61,921 bases of DNA. Source: an uncultured Candidatus Saccharibacteria bacterium (lineage in GTDB: Bacteria > Patescibacteriota > Saccharimonadia > Saccharimonadales > Saccharimonadaceae). Location of the stretch: positions 1 to 61,921 of the forward strand of contig CAPHDI010000004.1 of assembly GCA_948623715.1 (NCBI GenBank), in the 5' to 3' direction. The notes under the pieces were generated by a model, which saw only the letters and a program-made list of their open reading frames with translations, searched no databases and was not told the origin of the DNA. Within the stretch, counting starts at the first letter, position 1. Each line of letters begins with the position of its first letter. Of the stretch, positions 26,170 through 34,012 are shown in pieces. Both the position numbers and the translations under genes were made by a program.

Positions 26170-27156
26170 TTATGATTCGTGATCGTAGTTAATTTCTTGA
26201 ATAGGCATCGGATGTAGATGCTCGTCACAGGTAATAATACCGGCATGCGCACCATAGCGCTGAGTGACTTTCGAGGCATTGGCGGCGGCATAGATGAGCG
26301 AATCGCGGAAGCTACCCCCGTCTGCCCACTTGGCGAGAAAGCCCGAGCCGATGGCGTCGCCAGCACCAGTACGGTCGCGGAGACGATCCTGCTCGTAAAC
26401 GCCAAAGCGATAAGTCTCTTGGGAATCGCGATTTGCTGCGATTGCGCCCATCATACCGTCAGTGATAATGACGGTTGGGCAGTAATTACTGAGATGATCG
26501 ACTAGCTCGACGAGAATGACGCCGGGGACGATGCGCGAAGCCTCTTCCTTATTGACGATAAGGACATCGACGAGGTCGAGGAGACCGATTAATTTACTGA
26601 GGTGGTCAATCTCGGCGGCGCCAGGGTTAAACATGATTTTCGCGCCGAGCGCATGCGCCTTCTCGAAAAAGGCAAGGAGCAGGTCCATATCGCCGCGCAG
26701 ACTGGTGACATAGAGCCAGTCGGGCTGGATGCTCTCAAGATCCTCCGGGTCAAGATTACCAAAACTGGCAGAAACGCCACGGTAAGCGAGAATCGTACGC
26801 TCGGCTTGGCGAGCGTCAAGAAGGATGACCGAGCAGGCAGTCTGGCCGTCAACGAATTCGACATAGCTACTGTCAATATTCTCACGGTCGAGACACTCAA
26901 GGACGGCGTCACCAGCGGCGTCGCGGGCGAGATTTCCCATGAAAATAGTCTCGTGACCAAAGCGAGCAAAAGTCACGGCGCTATTCACACCGCCACCACC
27001 GACTTCGTAGGCGACCTTATCAATGTCAATCTTGCTGCCAGCGGTCATTTTACCGAAAATCGATAACCCACCATCAAGAAAGGTCGATTCGAAATCATCG
27101 CAATCGATCATATAGATATCTTGCGAAGCGGAGCCGAGGGTGACAATGCGACTCAT
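26170..27156 (-). CDS. PfkB family sugar kinase
   Basis: 328 aa. The N-terminal glycine motif VAYEVGGGGVNSAVTFARFG (about 47-66) and the C-terminal DRTGAGDAIGSGFLAKWADG (about 266-285), with the catalytic Asp in GAGD, define the ribokinase/PfkB family. The sugar cannot be read from sequence. Neighbours rpiB and rpe suggest a pentose or ribonucleoside. 10 nt separate it from the LOG gene. GGAGGATC precedes the start. Confidence 0.93.
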   Translation of the reverse strand: MSRIVTLGSASQDIYMIDCDDFESTFLDGGLSIFGKMTAGSKIDIDKVAYEVGGGGVNSAVTFARFGHETIFMGNLARDAAGDAVLECLDRENIDSSYVEFVDGQTACSVILLDARQAERTILAYRGVSASFGNLDPEDLESIQPDWLYVTSLRGDMDLLLAFFEKAHALGAKIMFNPGAAEIDHLSKLIGLLDLVDVLIVNKEEASRIVPGVILVELVDHLSNYCPTVIITDGMMGAIAANRDSQETYRFGVYEQDRLRDRTGAGDAIGSGFLAKWADGGSFRDSLIYAAANASKVTQRYGAHAGIITCDEHLHPMPIQEINYDHES

Positions 27157-27226
27157 AGATGATCCTCCTCCGTGATATTTCGGACGAGACGAGAGATCAT
27201 ATGGATGCTCCTAGTAGAGAGACGGC

Positions 27227-27874
27227 TCATATGAGGACTCCTTTGCGCTCGATCTCGGCAAGCATAGACTGGTACATGGCGGCCTTATCAGTGGCGCGGG
27301 TAATAGCGCTGCCGACGTTAATCACATCGATGCCGGCATGAGCGAGGGCGCGAATATTACTAAGATTAGCACCACCGTCCCAGCCGATCTCAAGGTCAGG
27401 CTTCAGTGCGCGGACGAGCGGGACTTTCTCAACTTGCATCATGTCGATAGCGCCGCCCTGGCTGCCGAGCTGACCAGCAAAAATAAGGACATGATCGGAC
27501 ATAGCAATGCGCTCCTGGACGCGTTTCGGGAAGGTCGTCTTCAGGAGAGCGACGCCAGTCTTAATCCCAGCGGATTTAAGCTGGTTGAAAAAGGTTTGGA
27601 CATCGTCATCAACCTCGGAATGGACGATACAGAGGGAGGGCTTCAGCTTCAGGATGTCGGCGAGGTGCTCGCTAGGACGAGCGGACATGAGGTGAACATC
27701 GAGAGTGATTCCCTCCTGGCCATGCACAGAAGAGAGCGGAAGAAGATTAGTCGGGGCGAGACTACCATCCGAGACATCAACATGGACGCGTTTACAGAAC
27801 TTACTAAACTCGGCGAGATTAGCATTATAGACTTCGAGATTATCGGTAGTGATGGTCGGGACGATGACGGGCAT
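27227..27874 (-). CDS. rpe: Ribulose-phosphate 3-epimerase
   Basis: 215 aa TIM-barrel enzyme linking ribulose 5-phosphate and xylulose 5-phosphate. Metal ligands are visible: His and Asp in VHVDVSDG (about 30-37), His in DVHLMSARP (about 58-67) and Asp in IGWDGGANLSNI (about 172-183). The usual GFGGQ loop reads FAGQLGSQGG, so this is a divergent member. It starts 3 nt after the rpiB stop, in the same operon. Confidence 0.9.
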   Translation of the reverse strand: MPVIVPTITTDNLEVYNANLAEFSKFCKRVHVDVSDGSLAPTNLLPLSSVHGQEGITLDVHLMSARPSEHLADILKLKPSLCIVHSEVDDDVQTFFNQLKSAGIKTGVALLKTTFPKRVQERIAMSDHVLIFAGQLGSQGGAIDMMQVEKVPLVRALKPDLEIGWDGGANLSNIRALAHAGIDVINVGSAITRATDKAAMYQSMLAEIERKGVLI

Positions 27875-27877
27875 TAA

Positions 27878-28342
27878 CTACTCCTTCACCTCATCGTCAA
27901 GACGACGCATACGACGAGCATAACGTTCCTCGGTCTTTGGGCGCGTATGACAGAATGTCTTCACGATTTGCTCCATCTGATCTACAGAAAGCTGGTCAGC
28001 ACTGAGGCAAACAATATTAGCAAAATCATCTTCACGACCGAGCTTAGCGCTCTCGGGGGTAAGAGAATTGATGGCGCGAGCGCCCTTAAGGCGGTTTGCT
28101 TGCATGCAGACTCCATGCGCAGAGGCGCACACGAGGGCGCCAAAGCTATTTTCGCTTCCGCGGACTGCTTTCGCGACGGCGATAGCTGGATCGTTGAAAT
28201 CGTCATCTTCGACATATTCGAAAGCACCAAGATCTTCGACTTTAACCATACCAGGATGGCAGTCAACAAGGAGCTTTGCGAGCTCGTTTTTCTTCTCAAA
28301 ACCGCGGTGATCGGCACCCAAAAAGATAGTATACTCAGGCAT
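27878..28342 (-). CDS. rpiB: RpiB/LacAB-type ribose-5-phosphate isomerase
   Basis: 154 aa. The N-terminus IFLGADHRGFEKKNELAKLL is typical of RpiB. The active-site Cys lies in ALVCASAHGVCMQANRLKGA (about 70-89), where the family norm is CGTGIG; the GTG turn is lost but Cys and AN are kept. It interconverts ribose 5-phosphate and ribulose 5-phosphate. First gene of the pentose operon, behind a strong promoter. The substrate could differ (LacAB-like) given the changed loop. Confidence 0.85.
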   Translation of the reverse strand: MPEYTIFLGADHRGFEKKNELAKLLVDCHPGMVKVEDLGAFEYVEDDDFNDPAIAVAKAVRGSENSFGALVCASAHGVCMQANRLKGARAINSLTPESAKLGREDDFANIVCLSADQLSVDQMEQIVKTFCHTRPKTEERYARRMRRLDDEVKE

Positions 28343-28361
28343 TTTCTGCCCCTATAATTCC

Positions 28362-28390
28362 ATTATAGCACACTTTGCTAAAAAAGTCAA
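28362..28390 (-). promoter_or_regulatory. Promoter of the rpiB operon
   Basis: TTGACT, 17-bp spacer, TATAAT preceded by TGTGC. The first three bases of the -35 are the end of the hairpin belonging to element B. Confidence 0.85.
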
Positions 28391-28406
28391 TGAAAAAACT
28401 TATGGT

Positions 28407-28484
28407 TTTTTCATTGCTGACTGCGTCGCTCGGAAGATAAGTAAACTTATCTTCGCTCGCTTTCCTCGCCAGTTCAATGAAAAA
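28407..28484 (-). repeat. Palindromic element B, between gap and the rpiB promoter
   Basis: Ends TTTTTCATTG and CAATGAAAAA. Minus-strand core: AACTGGCGAGGAAAGCGAGC, inner perfect hairpin GAAGATAAG-TTTA-CTTATCTTC, then CGAGCGACGCAGTCAG. CATAAG(C/T)TTTTTCATTG occurs directly on both sides, the second copy ending in the -35 box. Confidence 0.8.
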
Positions 28485-28503
28485 GCTTATGATTTTTAAC
28501 ATT

Positions 28504-29502
28504 TTACCTCCCGAAATCCACCGCTAGCTCGACAAGGCGATTAGAATAGCCCCATTCATTATCATACCAGACGACGACCTTGACGAGATTACCACCAACG
28601 ACATCGGTCAGGGGCAAATCGACGATCGAAGAATGAGCATTGCCACGAAAATCAGAGCTGACTAGCTCGTCGTCAGTAACGTCGAGAATACCCTCGTAAT
28701 AAGGCTCTTTCGCGGCACGCTCGAAGACTTCGTTAAGCTCTTCCTTCGTAGTGTCGCGGCGAATAAGGGCGGTAATATCAGAAAGCGAGACGACAAGATT
28801 CGGGACGCGGACAGAGAGACCGTTAAACTTACCTTCGAGAGACGGAATAGTAAGGGCCGTCGCTTTCGAGGCGCCAGTAGTGGTCGGGATGATGTTTACC
28901 GCGGCAGCGCGAGCCTCACGGATGTCCTTTGCGGCATCGTCGACGAGCTTCTGCGAGGCGGTGTAGGAGTGAATCGTGGTCATCATGGCTTTGTCGACGC
29001 CGAAATTATCCTCGAGAATCTTCATGACTGGAGCGATACAGTTCGTAGTACAGCTAGCGCAGGAGAGGATCTCATCATCAGCGGTAACGACTTCCTCGTT
29101 TACGCCGAGAACAACGGTCTTCGCACCGGGCCCCTTCGCCGGGGCAGAGATGACGACTTTGCGGGCGCCAGCCTTAATATGGGCGCGGGCGTCGGCGGGA
29201 TTCGTGAAAGCGCCAGTACATTCCATGACGGTGTCAATCTGGAGTTTGTCCCAGGGGAGCTTATTCGGGTCGGCTTCGTTTAGGAAAAGGATCTTGCGAT
29301 TGTCGATGATAATATGCTTATCATCATAGCTGATGTCGTGATCGTAGACGCCGTAAGCAGAGTCATATTTTAGGAGGTGGGCGAAAGTCTTCGTATCACC
29401 GAGACTATTGATGGCAATGACCTCAGCATCGCGGCGCTCAAAAGCAATTTTGAACGCACAGCGCCCAATCCGCCCAAAACCGTTTATTGCTAGTCTTACC
29501 AT
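28504..29502 (-). CDS. gap: Glyceraldehyde-3-phosphate dehydrogenase
   Basis: 332 aa. NAD-binding start LAINGFGRIGRCAF, catalytic SCASCTTNCIAPVMKILE near 150 with the active Cys, and WYDNEWGYSNRLVEL at the end. Normal length for the glycolytic enzyme making 1,3-bisphosphoglycerate. The ATG follows TAGGAGGTAATA. No pgk or tpi is adjacent. Confidence 0.98.
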   Translation of the reverse strand: MVRLAINGFGRIGRCAFKIAFERRDAEVIAINSLGDTKTFAHLLKYDSAYGVYDHDISYDDKHIIIDNRKILFLNEADPNKLPWDKLQIDTVMECTGAFTNPADARAHIKAGARKVVISAPAKGPGAKTVVLGVNEEVVTADDEILSCASCTTNCIAPVMKILEDNFGVDKAMMTTIHSYTASQKLVDDAAKDIREARAAAVNIIPTTTGASKATALTIPSLEGKFNGLSVRVPNLVVSLSDITALIRRDTTKEELNEVFERAAKEPYYEGILDVTDDELVSSDFRGNAHSSIVDLPLTDVVGGNLVKVVVWYDNEWGYSNRLVELAVDFGR

Positions 29503-29529
29503 TATTACCTCCTAAAACTACTTGTACTT

Positions 29530-29556
29530 ATTATAGCATAAAGTACGGAAAAGCAA
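29530..29556 (-). promoter_or_regulatory. Promoter of gap
   Basis: TATAAT with ATGC directly before it (extended -10). A TTGCTT-like -35 lies 15 bp upstream. Confidence 0.6.
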
Positions 29557-29638
29557 TAGCAAAAATTCAGATTCGAGGTTCAAGATGGCCGTGAGGGTCG
29601 GTATTTTCGGTAGCTTGAGGCTTAAAGCATTAACGTTA

Positions 29639-29667
29639 TTGACTTTTTCGCCAATGTGTGCTATAAT
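29639..29667 (+). promoter_or_regulatory. Strong extended promoter, copy 4
   Basis: TTGACT, 17-bp spacer, TATAAT preceded by TGTGC. Confidence 0.85.
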
Positions 29668-29765
29668 GGAAGTATGAAGTAGTTGTATTTGCTCCAAAAG
29701 TAGTGCAATTTACCTCAGGTAGCTTAGAAATTTGCGACAAAACATGGAAATTGGAGGGGGATTTC

Positions 29766-30698
29766 ATGCGAAAAATCCAACAGATTGTCAACATCATGAC
29801 TCTGGAGTTGGAATACCGACGGTGGCGTGAGTTAATACTTGACAGCATACGTCTGGCGTTGCTCGCCTTATTGGGGCTCATCATGATGCTCCTCAGCGTC
29901 AGAGAACTGGCTATGGCAATAGAAGGCGGCTGGAGGAAGGAGCTCTGGATAAATGAGTGGCTGATCTTCGAATATCAGGTGACGGTGCCTACGGCGATAA
30001 TGGTTTCGGGAGGATTATGCAGCTTGGCGTTTTTCGCGACAAAGTGCGCAGCAGAGCTTATCTATGGCGGACAATATGAACGCCTAAAACTGGCAGCACT
30101 GAGCGAGCCGATCGAAGCTAATCACGGCGAAACTATCGAAGAAGTCATTCGTAACATTCGGTACGAGCCGGTAGAATATCTGGCAGTTTTCGACCCATAC
30201 GGGAAGAAAGTTGGCGAGATGACGCTGCTGAACCCGAGTGAGGTGCGCCCTGGTAAACGTTTATGGCAGTACATGTGCAACCATCCGGGGTGTATCAAAG
30301 TACACAACCACCCGCAGTCTAACATAGGATTCTCAGCAAATGATTTTCGCTCGTCTGTGATCGCAGGAGCAGGAAAGACGATCGTGATCGCAGAAACGAT
30401 GGTCTACACATTAGAGCTGCCGGACTATCTGACCGATGACGATGCTGAAGAGATTCGCCAGTACCACAATGATTATTGGAAGTTCCTAAATCTGAAAACG
30501 CTCTCGAGGCCAACCGATCGTTCCAGTATGGATGCCAATGCAGGAGCAGCGATTATGCTCTGTCGCATCATCGCCGATATGTACGACATGACTTTTACGG
30601 CGGAGCCGTATGAGACGTCGGCATATGCGAAGGACCTGCGGAAAACAGGGGCGGAGGAGATTCCGGCCTGTGCGAAGCCTGACCCACTCGACAAATAG
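29766..30698 (+). CDS. Membrane JAMM/MPN-like metallopeptidase candidate
   Basis: 310 aa from the ATG at 29766, with GGAGGGGG upstream. Two membrane helices (about 22-46 and 75-98) precede a domain with VEYLAVFDPYGKKVGEMTLL near 136 and IKVHNHPQSNIGFSANDF near 176. The second motif is H-x-H-P-x6-S-x2-D, the canonical JAMM/RadC zinc site, and the first could supply the catalytic Glu. It is the better-preserved relative of the protein at 9330. JAMM enzymes include deubiquitinase-like and RadC-like proteins; the substrate here is unknown. Single-gene unit. Confidence 0.6.
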   Translation: MRKIQQIVNIMTLELEYRRWRELILDSIRLALLALLGLIMMLLSVRELAMAIEGGWRKELWINEWLIFEYQVTVPTAIMVSGGLCSLAFFATKCAAELIYGGQYERLKLAALSEPIEANHGETIEEVIRNIRYEPVEYLAVFDPYGKKVGEMTLLNPSEVRPGKRLWQYMCNHPGCIKVHNHPQSNIGFSANDFRSSVIAGAGKTIVIAETMVYTLELPDYLTDDDAEEIRQYHNDYWKFLNLKTLSRPTDRSSMDANAGAAIMLCRIIADMYDMTFTAEPYETSAYAKDLRKTGAEEIPACAKPDPLDK

Positions 30699-30763
30699 GT
30701 CTTAACCTACACGAAGCTTGATCGATTCGGCGAATGAATGTCGCAAATTGTCCGTATGGACAC

Positions 30764-30788
30764 CCTCCCCTTCGGGGGAGGTTTTTCT
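30764..30788 (+). terminator. Terminator of the gene at 29766
   Basis: CCTCCCC-ttc-GGGGGAGG then TTTTTCTTT. Confidence 0.9.
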
Positions 30789-30851
30789 TTGAGGCTTGTT
30801 AACGGAGCGCGGATTGCGAGAGGAGACCCTAGAGGCTTCTCTTGGGAGCGG

Positions 30852-30880
30852 TTCTGTTCTGAGAAGAAGTATGGTATACT
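30852..30880 (+). promoter_or_regulatory. Probable promoter of the gene at 30945
   Basis: TATACT with TATGG directly before it; the -35 (TTCTGT) is poor. Confidence 0.45.
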
Positions 30881-30944
30881 GATAGGATGTAGCGGAGGTG
30901 GTTAAGGGCAAGCCTCCGAGTATTATTAAGAGGGAGTGGTAAAA

Positions 30945-31859
30945 GTGAAGCATGAGTACGTCAAAGTCGACGAAACTTTGCTGAAAAACTCGCCTGGTGT
31001 GCGGGGGACGGTACTACAGCTAATGCGGGCGCTACTGCGGTTATGCGAAGCACTGGGCTGCGAGCTGTGGTATCTCGAGGTAATCGAGAGCTGCAAGATC
31101 GTAGGGCGGGCTAAGCGGCCGACGAGCAACGCAGCCGATACGGCAGACCGCGCCAGGGTCGAAGCGACTCCGACTGAAGACGCAGTGCCGATCGAGTACG
31201 AGATGATGTTCTCGGCGAGCGTCTTTGCGATGACGTTGGTGCGGGATGCGCTGCAATTGGCCTGCAAGACGCAAGGTATCGCAATCCCGGGCGAGATCTC
31301 GCGGGAGGAGCTGCGAGCGGAGGTAAGGGTGTTCGAAGCTGAAAAACCTGCACCGCTAGAAAGGAGGGCGACCCCACAGGGGAGAATCGCCTCGGATCCG
31401 CCGGCGGAGCAGCGGGGGAGACTGGTCTCAGCGATGAATTATCCGCCGCCGAAAACTGCGAAAAAGACGGGTGCAAGTGGGACATCGAAAGAAGCGACTA
31501 AAGCCGAGCGGCCATCGACACCAAAGTCGGCAGAGCAAGCGGCGAAGCCAAACAGCAAACGACCGGAACAATCTCCAAAGGCGGCAACCGAAGCGGCACC
31601 GAAACGGAAGAAAAAGCGTTCTAACGGTGCGCCACCGGCTATTACTGAGAGGTGGATCAAGCAATATTCTGAGCGGGTCGGCAGAATGAACGGCTATCTC
31701 GAAGTCAAGGACGGTTACTTGATCTATTACCGTAATCAGCAGCTGGATGACCGTTCGGACAAGTTCGAGGGCGGCGTGGGCCGATTCAAAATTCCTGAAG
31801 AAGTTGAGTTGTTTAAGGACTATGTGCGCGGCGACGAGAGCCGCTGGAATCACTTTTAA
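30945..31859 (+). CDS. Two-domain orphan protein with basic linker
   Basis: 304 aa from the GTG at 30945, spaced 8 nt from GAGGGAG. Residues 1-125 form a helical domain (VRGTVLQLMRALLRLCEALG). Residues about 135-225 are a low-complexity Lys/Ala/Pro/Ser linker (KKTGASGTSKEATKAERPST) like nucleic-acid-binding or disordered linkers. The last 70 residues form a second small domain (WIKQYSERVGRMNGYLEVKD). No signal peptide. No family recognised. Own terminator. Confidence 0.6.
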   Translation: MKHEYVKVDETLLKNSPGVRGTVLQLMRALLRLCEALGCELWYLEVIESCKIVGRAKRPTSNAADTADRARVEATPTEDAVPIEYEMMFSASVFAMTLVRDALQLACKTQGIAIPGEISREELRAEVRVFEAEKPAPLERRATPQGRIASDPPAEQRGRLVSAMNYPPPKTAKKTGASGTSKEATKAERPSTPKSAEQAAKPNSKRPEQSPKAATEAAPKRKKKRSNGAPPAITERWIKQYSERVGRMNGYLEVKDGYLIYYRNQQLDDRSDKFEGGVGRFKIPEEVELFKDYVRGDESRWNHF

Positions 31860-31864
31860 TTCCC

Positions 31865-31893
31865 CTCCCCCGCCGCGTGCGGGGGAGTTTTTT
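31865..31893 (+). terminator. Terminator of the gene at 30945
   Basis: CTCCCCCGC-cgcgt-GCGGGGGAG then TTTTTT. Confidence 0.9.
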
Positions 31894-31925
31894 GTGACTG
31901 CCCTACGGTTTGTCTCAGAAGGCTA

Positions 31926-31950
31926 GAAAAGCCCCCGACAGGTCGGGGGC
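31926..31950 (-). terminator. Terminator of purC
   Basis: GCCCCCGAC-ct-GTCGGGGGC then TTTTC on the minus strand. Confidence 0.9.
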
Positions 31951-31961
31951 GGGTTTGAAGA

Positions 31962-32702
31962 TTACTCCGGTTTGGCGGTCAGACGATCGAAGACCTCGCG
32001 ATAGGCGGCGAAGGTAGCGTCGATGCCCATGCCGGTGCGGAAGACGTCCTTGTCCAGGCTGCGCTTGGTCTTCGCATCCCAGAAGCGGCAGGTGTCCGGC
32101 GAAATTTCGTCGATTACGATAATCTTGTCGTTCGGGAGGCGCCCAAACTCCAGCTTAAAGTCGACCAGGATAATGCCAATCTTCTTGAAGAAGTTCCAGA
32201 GGACGGTGTTGACCGAGCGGGCCAGCTCTTCGATGCCGTAGAGCTCGTCTTCGTTATTGACCACGCCCAGCTCCAAGGCATGATCATGGTTGATCAGCGG
32301 ATCGTGGTACTCGTCGTCCTTGTAGTCAAGCTCCACGAGCGGGGCGCGCAGGAGCGTGCCATCCTTGATCGGGAGGCGCTTGCAGAGGCTGCCGGTGGCA
32401 TAGTTGCGCACGATGACCTCAAGGAGAAGCGGACTGGTCCGCTGGATGAGGGTCTCGCGGTCAGTCAGTTCCTGGACGAAATGAGTCGGGATGCCGTGCT
32501 TGCCGAGCTGACGGAAGAGCTGGTTGGAGATACGGTTAGTATAGGCGCCTTTGCCCTCGATGTGGTCGCGGACCTCGCCGTCGAGCTTGGTGACGTCGTC
32601 CTTGCGCTCGATAATGAGCAGATTCGGCTGGTCGACCACCTCGTAGAGACGACTGGCTTTGCCTTCGTAGAGGGGCTGCGGGGCTTTTTGGTAGGTATCC
32701 AT
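31962..32702 (-). CDS. purC: SAICAR synthetase
   Basis: 246 aa, step seven of purine synthesis: joins aspartate to CAIR using ATP. Landmarks: YEGKASRLYEV near 12, VEVIVRNYATGSLCKRLPI near 95, IILVDFKLEFGR near 176 and IDEISPDTCRFWD near 197. Normal length. No other pur gene is in the window and the gene is GC-rich with its own promoter, leader and terminator, so it looks acquired (inference). A complete purine pathway would be unusual for a reduced CPR genome. Ribosome site AAAGGAGG. Confidence 0.97.
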   Translation of the reverse strand: MDTYQKAPQPLYEGKASRLYEVVDQPNLLIIERKDDVTKLDGEVRDHIEGKGAYTNRISNQLFRQLGKHGIPTHFVQELTDRETLIQRTSPLLLEVIVRNYATGSLCKRLPIKDGTLLRAPLVELDYKDDEYHDPLINHDHALELGVVNNEDELYGIEELARSVNTVLWNFFKKIGIILVDFKLEFGRLPNDKIIVIDEISPDTCRFWDAKTKRSLDKDVFRTGMGIDATFAAYREVFDRLTAKPE

Positions 32703-32874
32703 AACCTACCTCCTTTCTCCTGTCACCAGGAAGTATTGATTACCGCTAGAGGCTAGCCCTTCGGTATCGCGCGAGACTGTTAGCTTTGGCGCGACATTAG
32801 GGCGCTGTCTTTTAGGATTCAAAGGGCTTAACCTCTCGGGCAATCGCGAAGATATGCTGGGGATTATTCTGTAA
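32703..32874 (-). promoter_or_regulatory. Structured leader of purC
   Basis: About 165 nt between the -10 and the ATG. AGAGG and AGCCCTT (32748-32761) pair with AAGGGCT and CCTCT (32823-32837) and enclose a second stem CGCGC/GCGCG (32768-32793). It looks like a multi-stem regulatory leader; I do not recognise a known riboswitch. Confidence 0.4.
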
Positions 32875-32932
32875 TTATACCATAATTTTGCGGATTTTGA
32901 TGATTTTATGGTACAAATTGGAGTTTTGTCAA
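32875..32932 (-). promoter_or_regulatory. Promoter region of purC
   Basis: Proximal: TATAAT (32875-32880) with TATGG before it. Distal: TTGACA (32927-32932), 18-bp spacer, TAAAAT (32903-32908). Confidence 0.55.
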
Positions 32933-32940
32933 ACAAAATG

Positions 32941-33006
32941 CTTGAACTAGCGTAGAAGCCGAGCAAAAAGCGAGTCTACTTGCATTTTCGAGGCGCCGCC
33001 CGCTAG
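32941..33006 (+). repeat. Palindromic element F, upstream of the promoter at 33034
   Basis: Core GAACTAGCGTAGAAGCCGAG, inner part with AGTCTACTT, then GAGGCGCCGCCCGCTAG; CTAGCG and CGCTAG close it. It aligns with element B read on its minus strand. A perfect 13-bp hairpin (33007-33019 with 33024-33036) follows and ends in the TTG of the -35 box. Confidence 0.65.
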
Positions 33007-33033
33007 CAATACTAAAAACTTATGTTTTTAGTA

Positions 33034-33062
33034 TTGACTTTTTTGATAATGTGTGCTATAAT
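33034..33062 (+). promoter_or_regulatory. Strong extended promoter, copy 5
   Basis: TTGACT, 17-bp spacer, TATAAT preceded by TGTGC. Confidence 0.85.
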
Positions 33063-33068
33063 GAGAGT

Positions 33069-33190
33069 ATGGCACCTTAAAACTTGTTTCACATACCTCA
33101 ATTCCCTGTACGCCTCAGGACATAAGCTGATCTAGATGGTAGGCTGATGTCCTGCGGCGTGCCGCGGAGAATATTCTGGAGGGGATTGTA
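33069..33190 (+). promoter_or_regulatory. Leader with long hairpin before the gene at 33191
   Basis: CGCCTCAGGACAT pairs with ATGTCCTGCGGCG (12 of 13) around a 25-nt loop, 30 nt before the start codon. Confidence 0.5.
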
Positions 33191-33892
33191 TTGAAAATTC
33201 TGCAAGAGCAGTCCAACAACGACCCGAAACTGGCGACGCAGATTCTGCGCAAGTTGGAGCAGCTGACCCGCAAGTACGACTACACCGTGCCGGGAGGCTG
33301 GCAGGCGATCGTCCAGGTCAACCATGTCACGGTCGATGTCGTATCGGCAGTAGACCTTCATCTGCACGTCCAGAGCAACCAGGGCGGTGGCAATTTCGCA
33401 TCGGCTAAGATGGCGATGTTGGAGAATGAGCCTCGACTCGCGACGTCGGGAGAGTCCGACCCGCAGGTCTTCTGCGGACAGATCGCCCGGAGAGCGCAGG
33501 CGTTTCATCCGGACGACCAGGAGAAGCTGATGAATATCAGAAAGGAGCTCTTCAAGATGAAGAGCCTGCGCCAGATGCCGCCTGAGATGATCGAGACGCT
33601 CGGCGCCTACGGTTTTACCGCTTATGCTGGTGCAATCCGGGTGCTGTTTGAGCGGCTGGTGCCGCGGGCCAACTTCGTGACCGGGCGGGAGAAGGGTGAG
33701 ATCCTGATCTCTTTCTCCGGGGCGAAGGAGTGGCAAGACCTGTTCTTTGCGGCATCTCTGTTGAAGACGGTTCAGCAGGCAATGAGCAACGATCTGGAGC
33801 GGTACGGTCAGACCCGATATAACCTGTACGAGCTGAAGAGGAATCCGGAGACGATGTTCTGGATCGACGCCCTGAAGCTGGAAGAGGCCTAA
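33191..33892 (+). CDS. Orphan protein, 233 aa
   Basis: TTG start with GGAGGGG upstream. The first 30 residues are helical and charged (LATQILRKLEQLTRKYDY). A beta-rich part follows (WQAIVQVNHVTVDVVSAVDL) with two His (DLHLHVQ), then helices. It is probably cytoplasmic. I recognise no family. It sits in a single-gene unit with the most elaborate upstream region in the window: palindrome F, hairpin, consensus promoter and leader stem. Confidence 0.6.
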   Translation: MKILQEQSNNDPKLATQILRKLEQLTRKYDYTVPGGWQAIVQVNHVTVDVVSAVDLHLHVQSNQGGGNFASAKMAMLENEPRLATSGESDPQVFCGQIARRAQAFHPDDQEKLMNIRKELFKMKSLRQMPPEMIETLGAYGFTAYAGAIRVLFERLVPRANFVTGREKGEILISFSGAKEWQDLFFAASLLKTVQQAMSNDLERYGQTRYNLYELKRNPETMFWIDALKLEEA

Positions 33893-33920
33893 GAGACCGG
33901 TATATGAAGTGAGCCAGAAA

Positions 33921-33945
33921 GGCGCCCCTCGGGGCGCCTATTTTT
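33921..33945 (+). terminator. Terminator of the gene at 33191
   Basis: GGCGCCCC-tc-GGGGCGCC then TATTTTT. Confidence 0.9.
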
Positions 33946-33960
33946 AGATTTTCGGAAAGC

Positions 33961-33990
33961 GAAAAGCCCGCTTTTGCGGCGGGGCTTTTC
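33961..33990 (-). terminator. Terminator of rpsL-rpsG
   Basis: GAAAAGCCCCGCC pairs with the GGGCTTTTC arm and a T run follows on the minus strand. Confidence 0.75.
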
Positions 33991-34012
33991 TGTTTTATAT
34001 AGATAACGTCGA

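Noticed and set aside
8828..33006. Dispersed repeats as a CRISPR array
   Set aside because: Copies are far apart, variable and palindromic with no regular spacers, and no cas gene is present.
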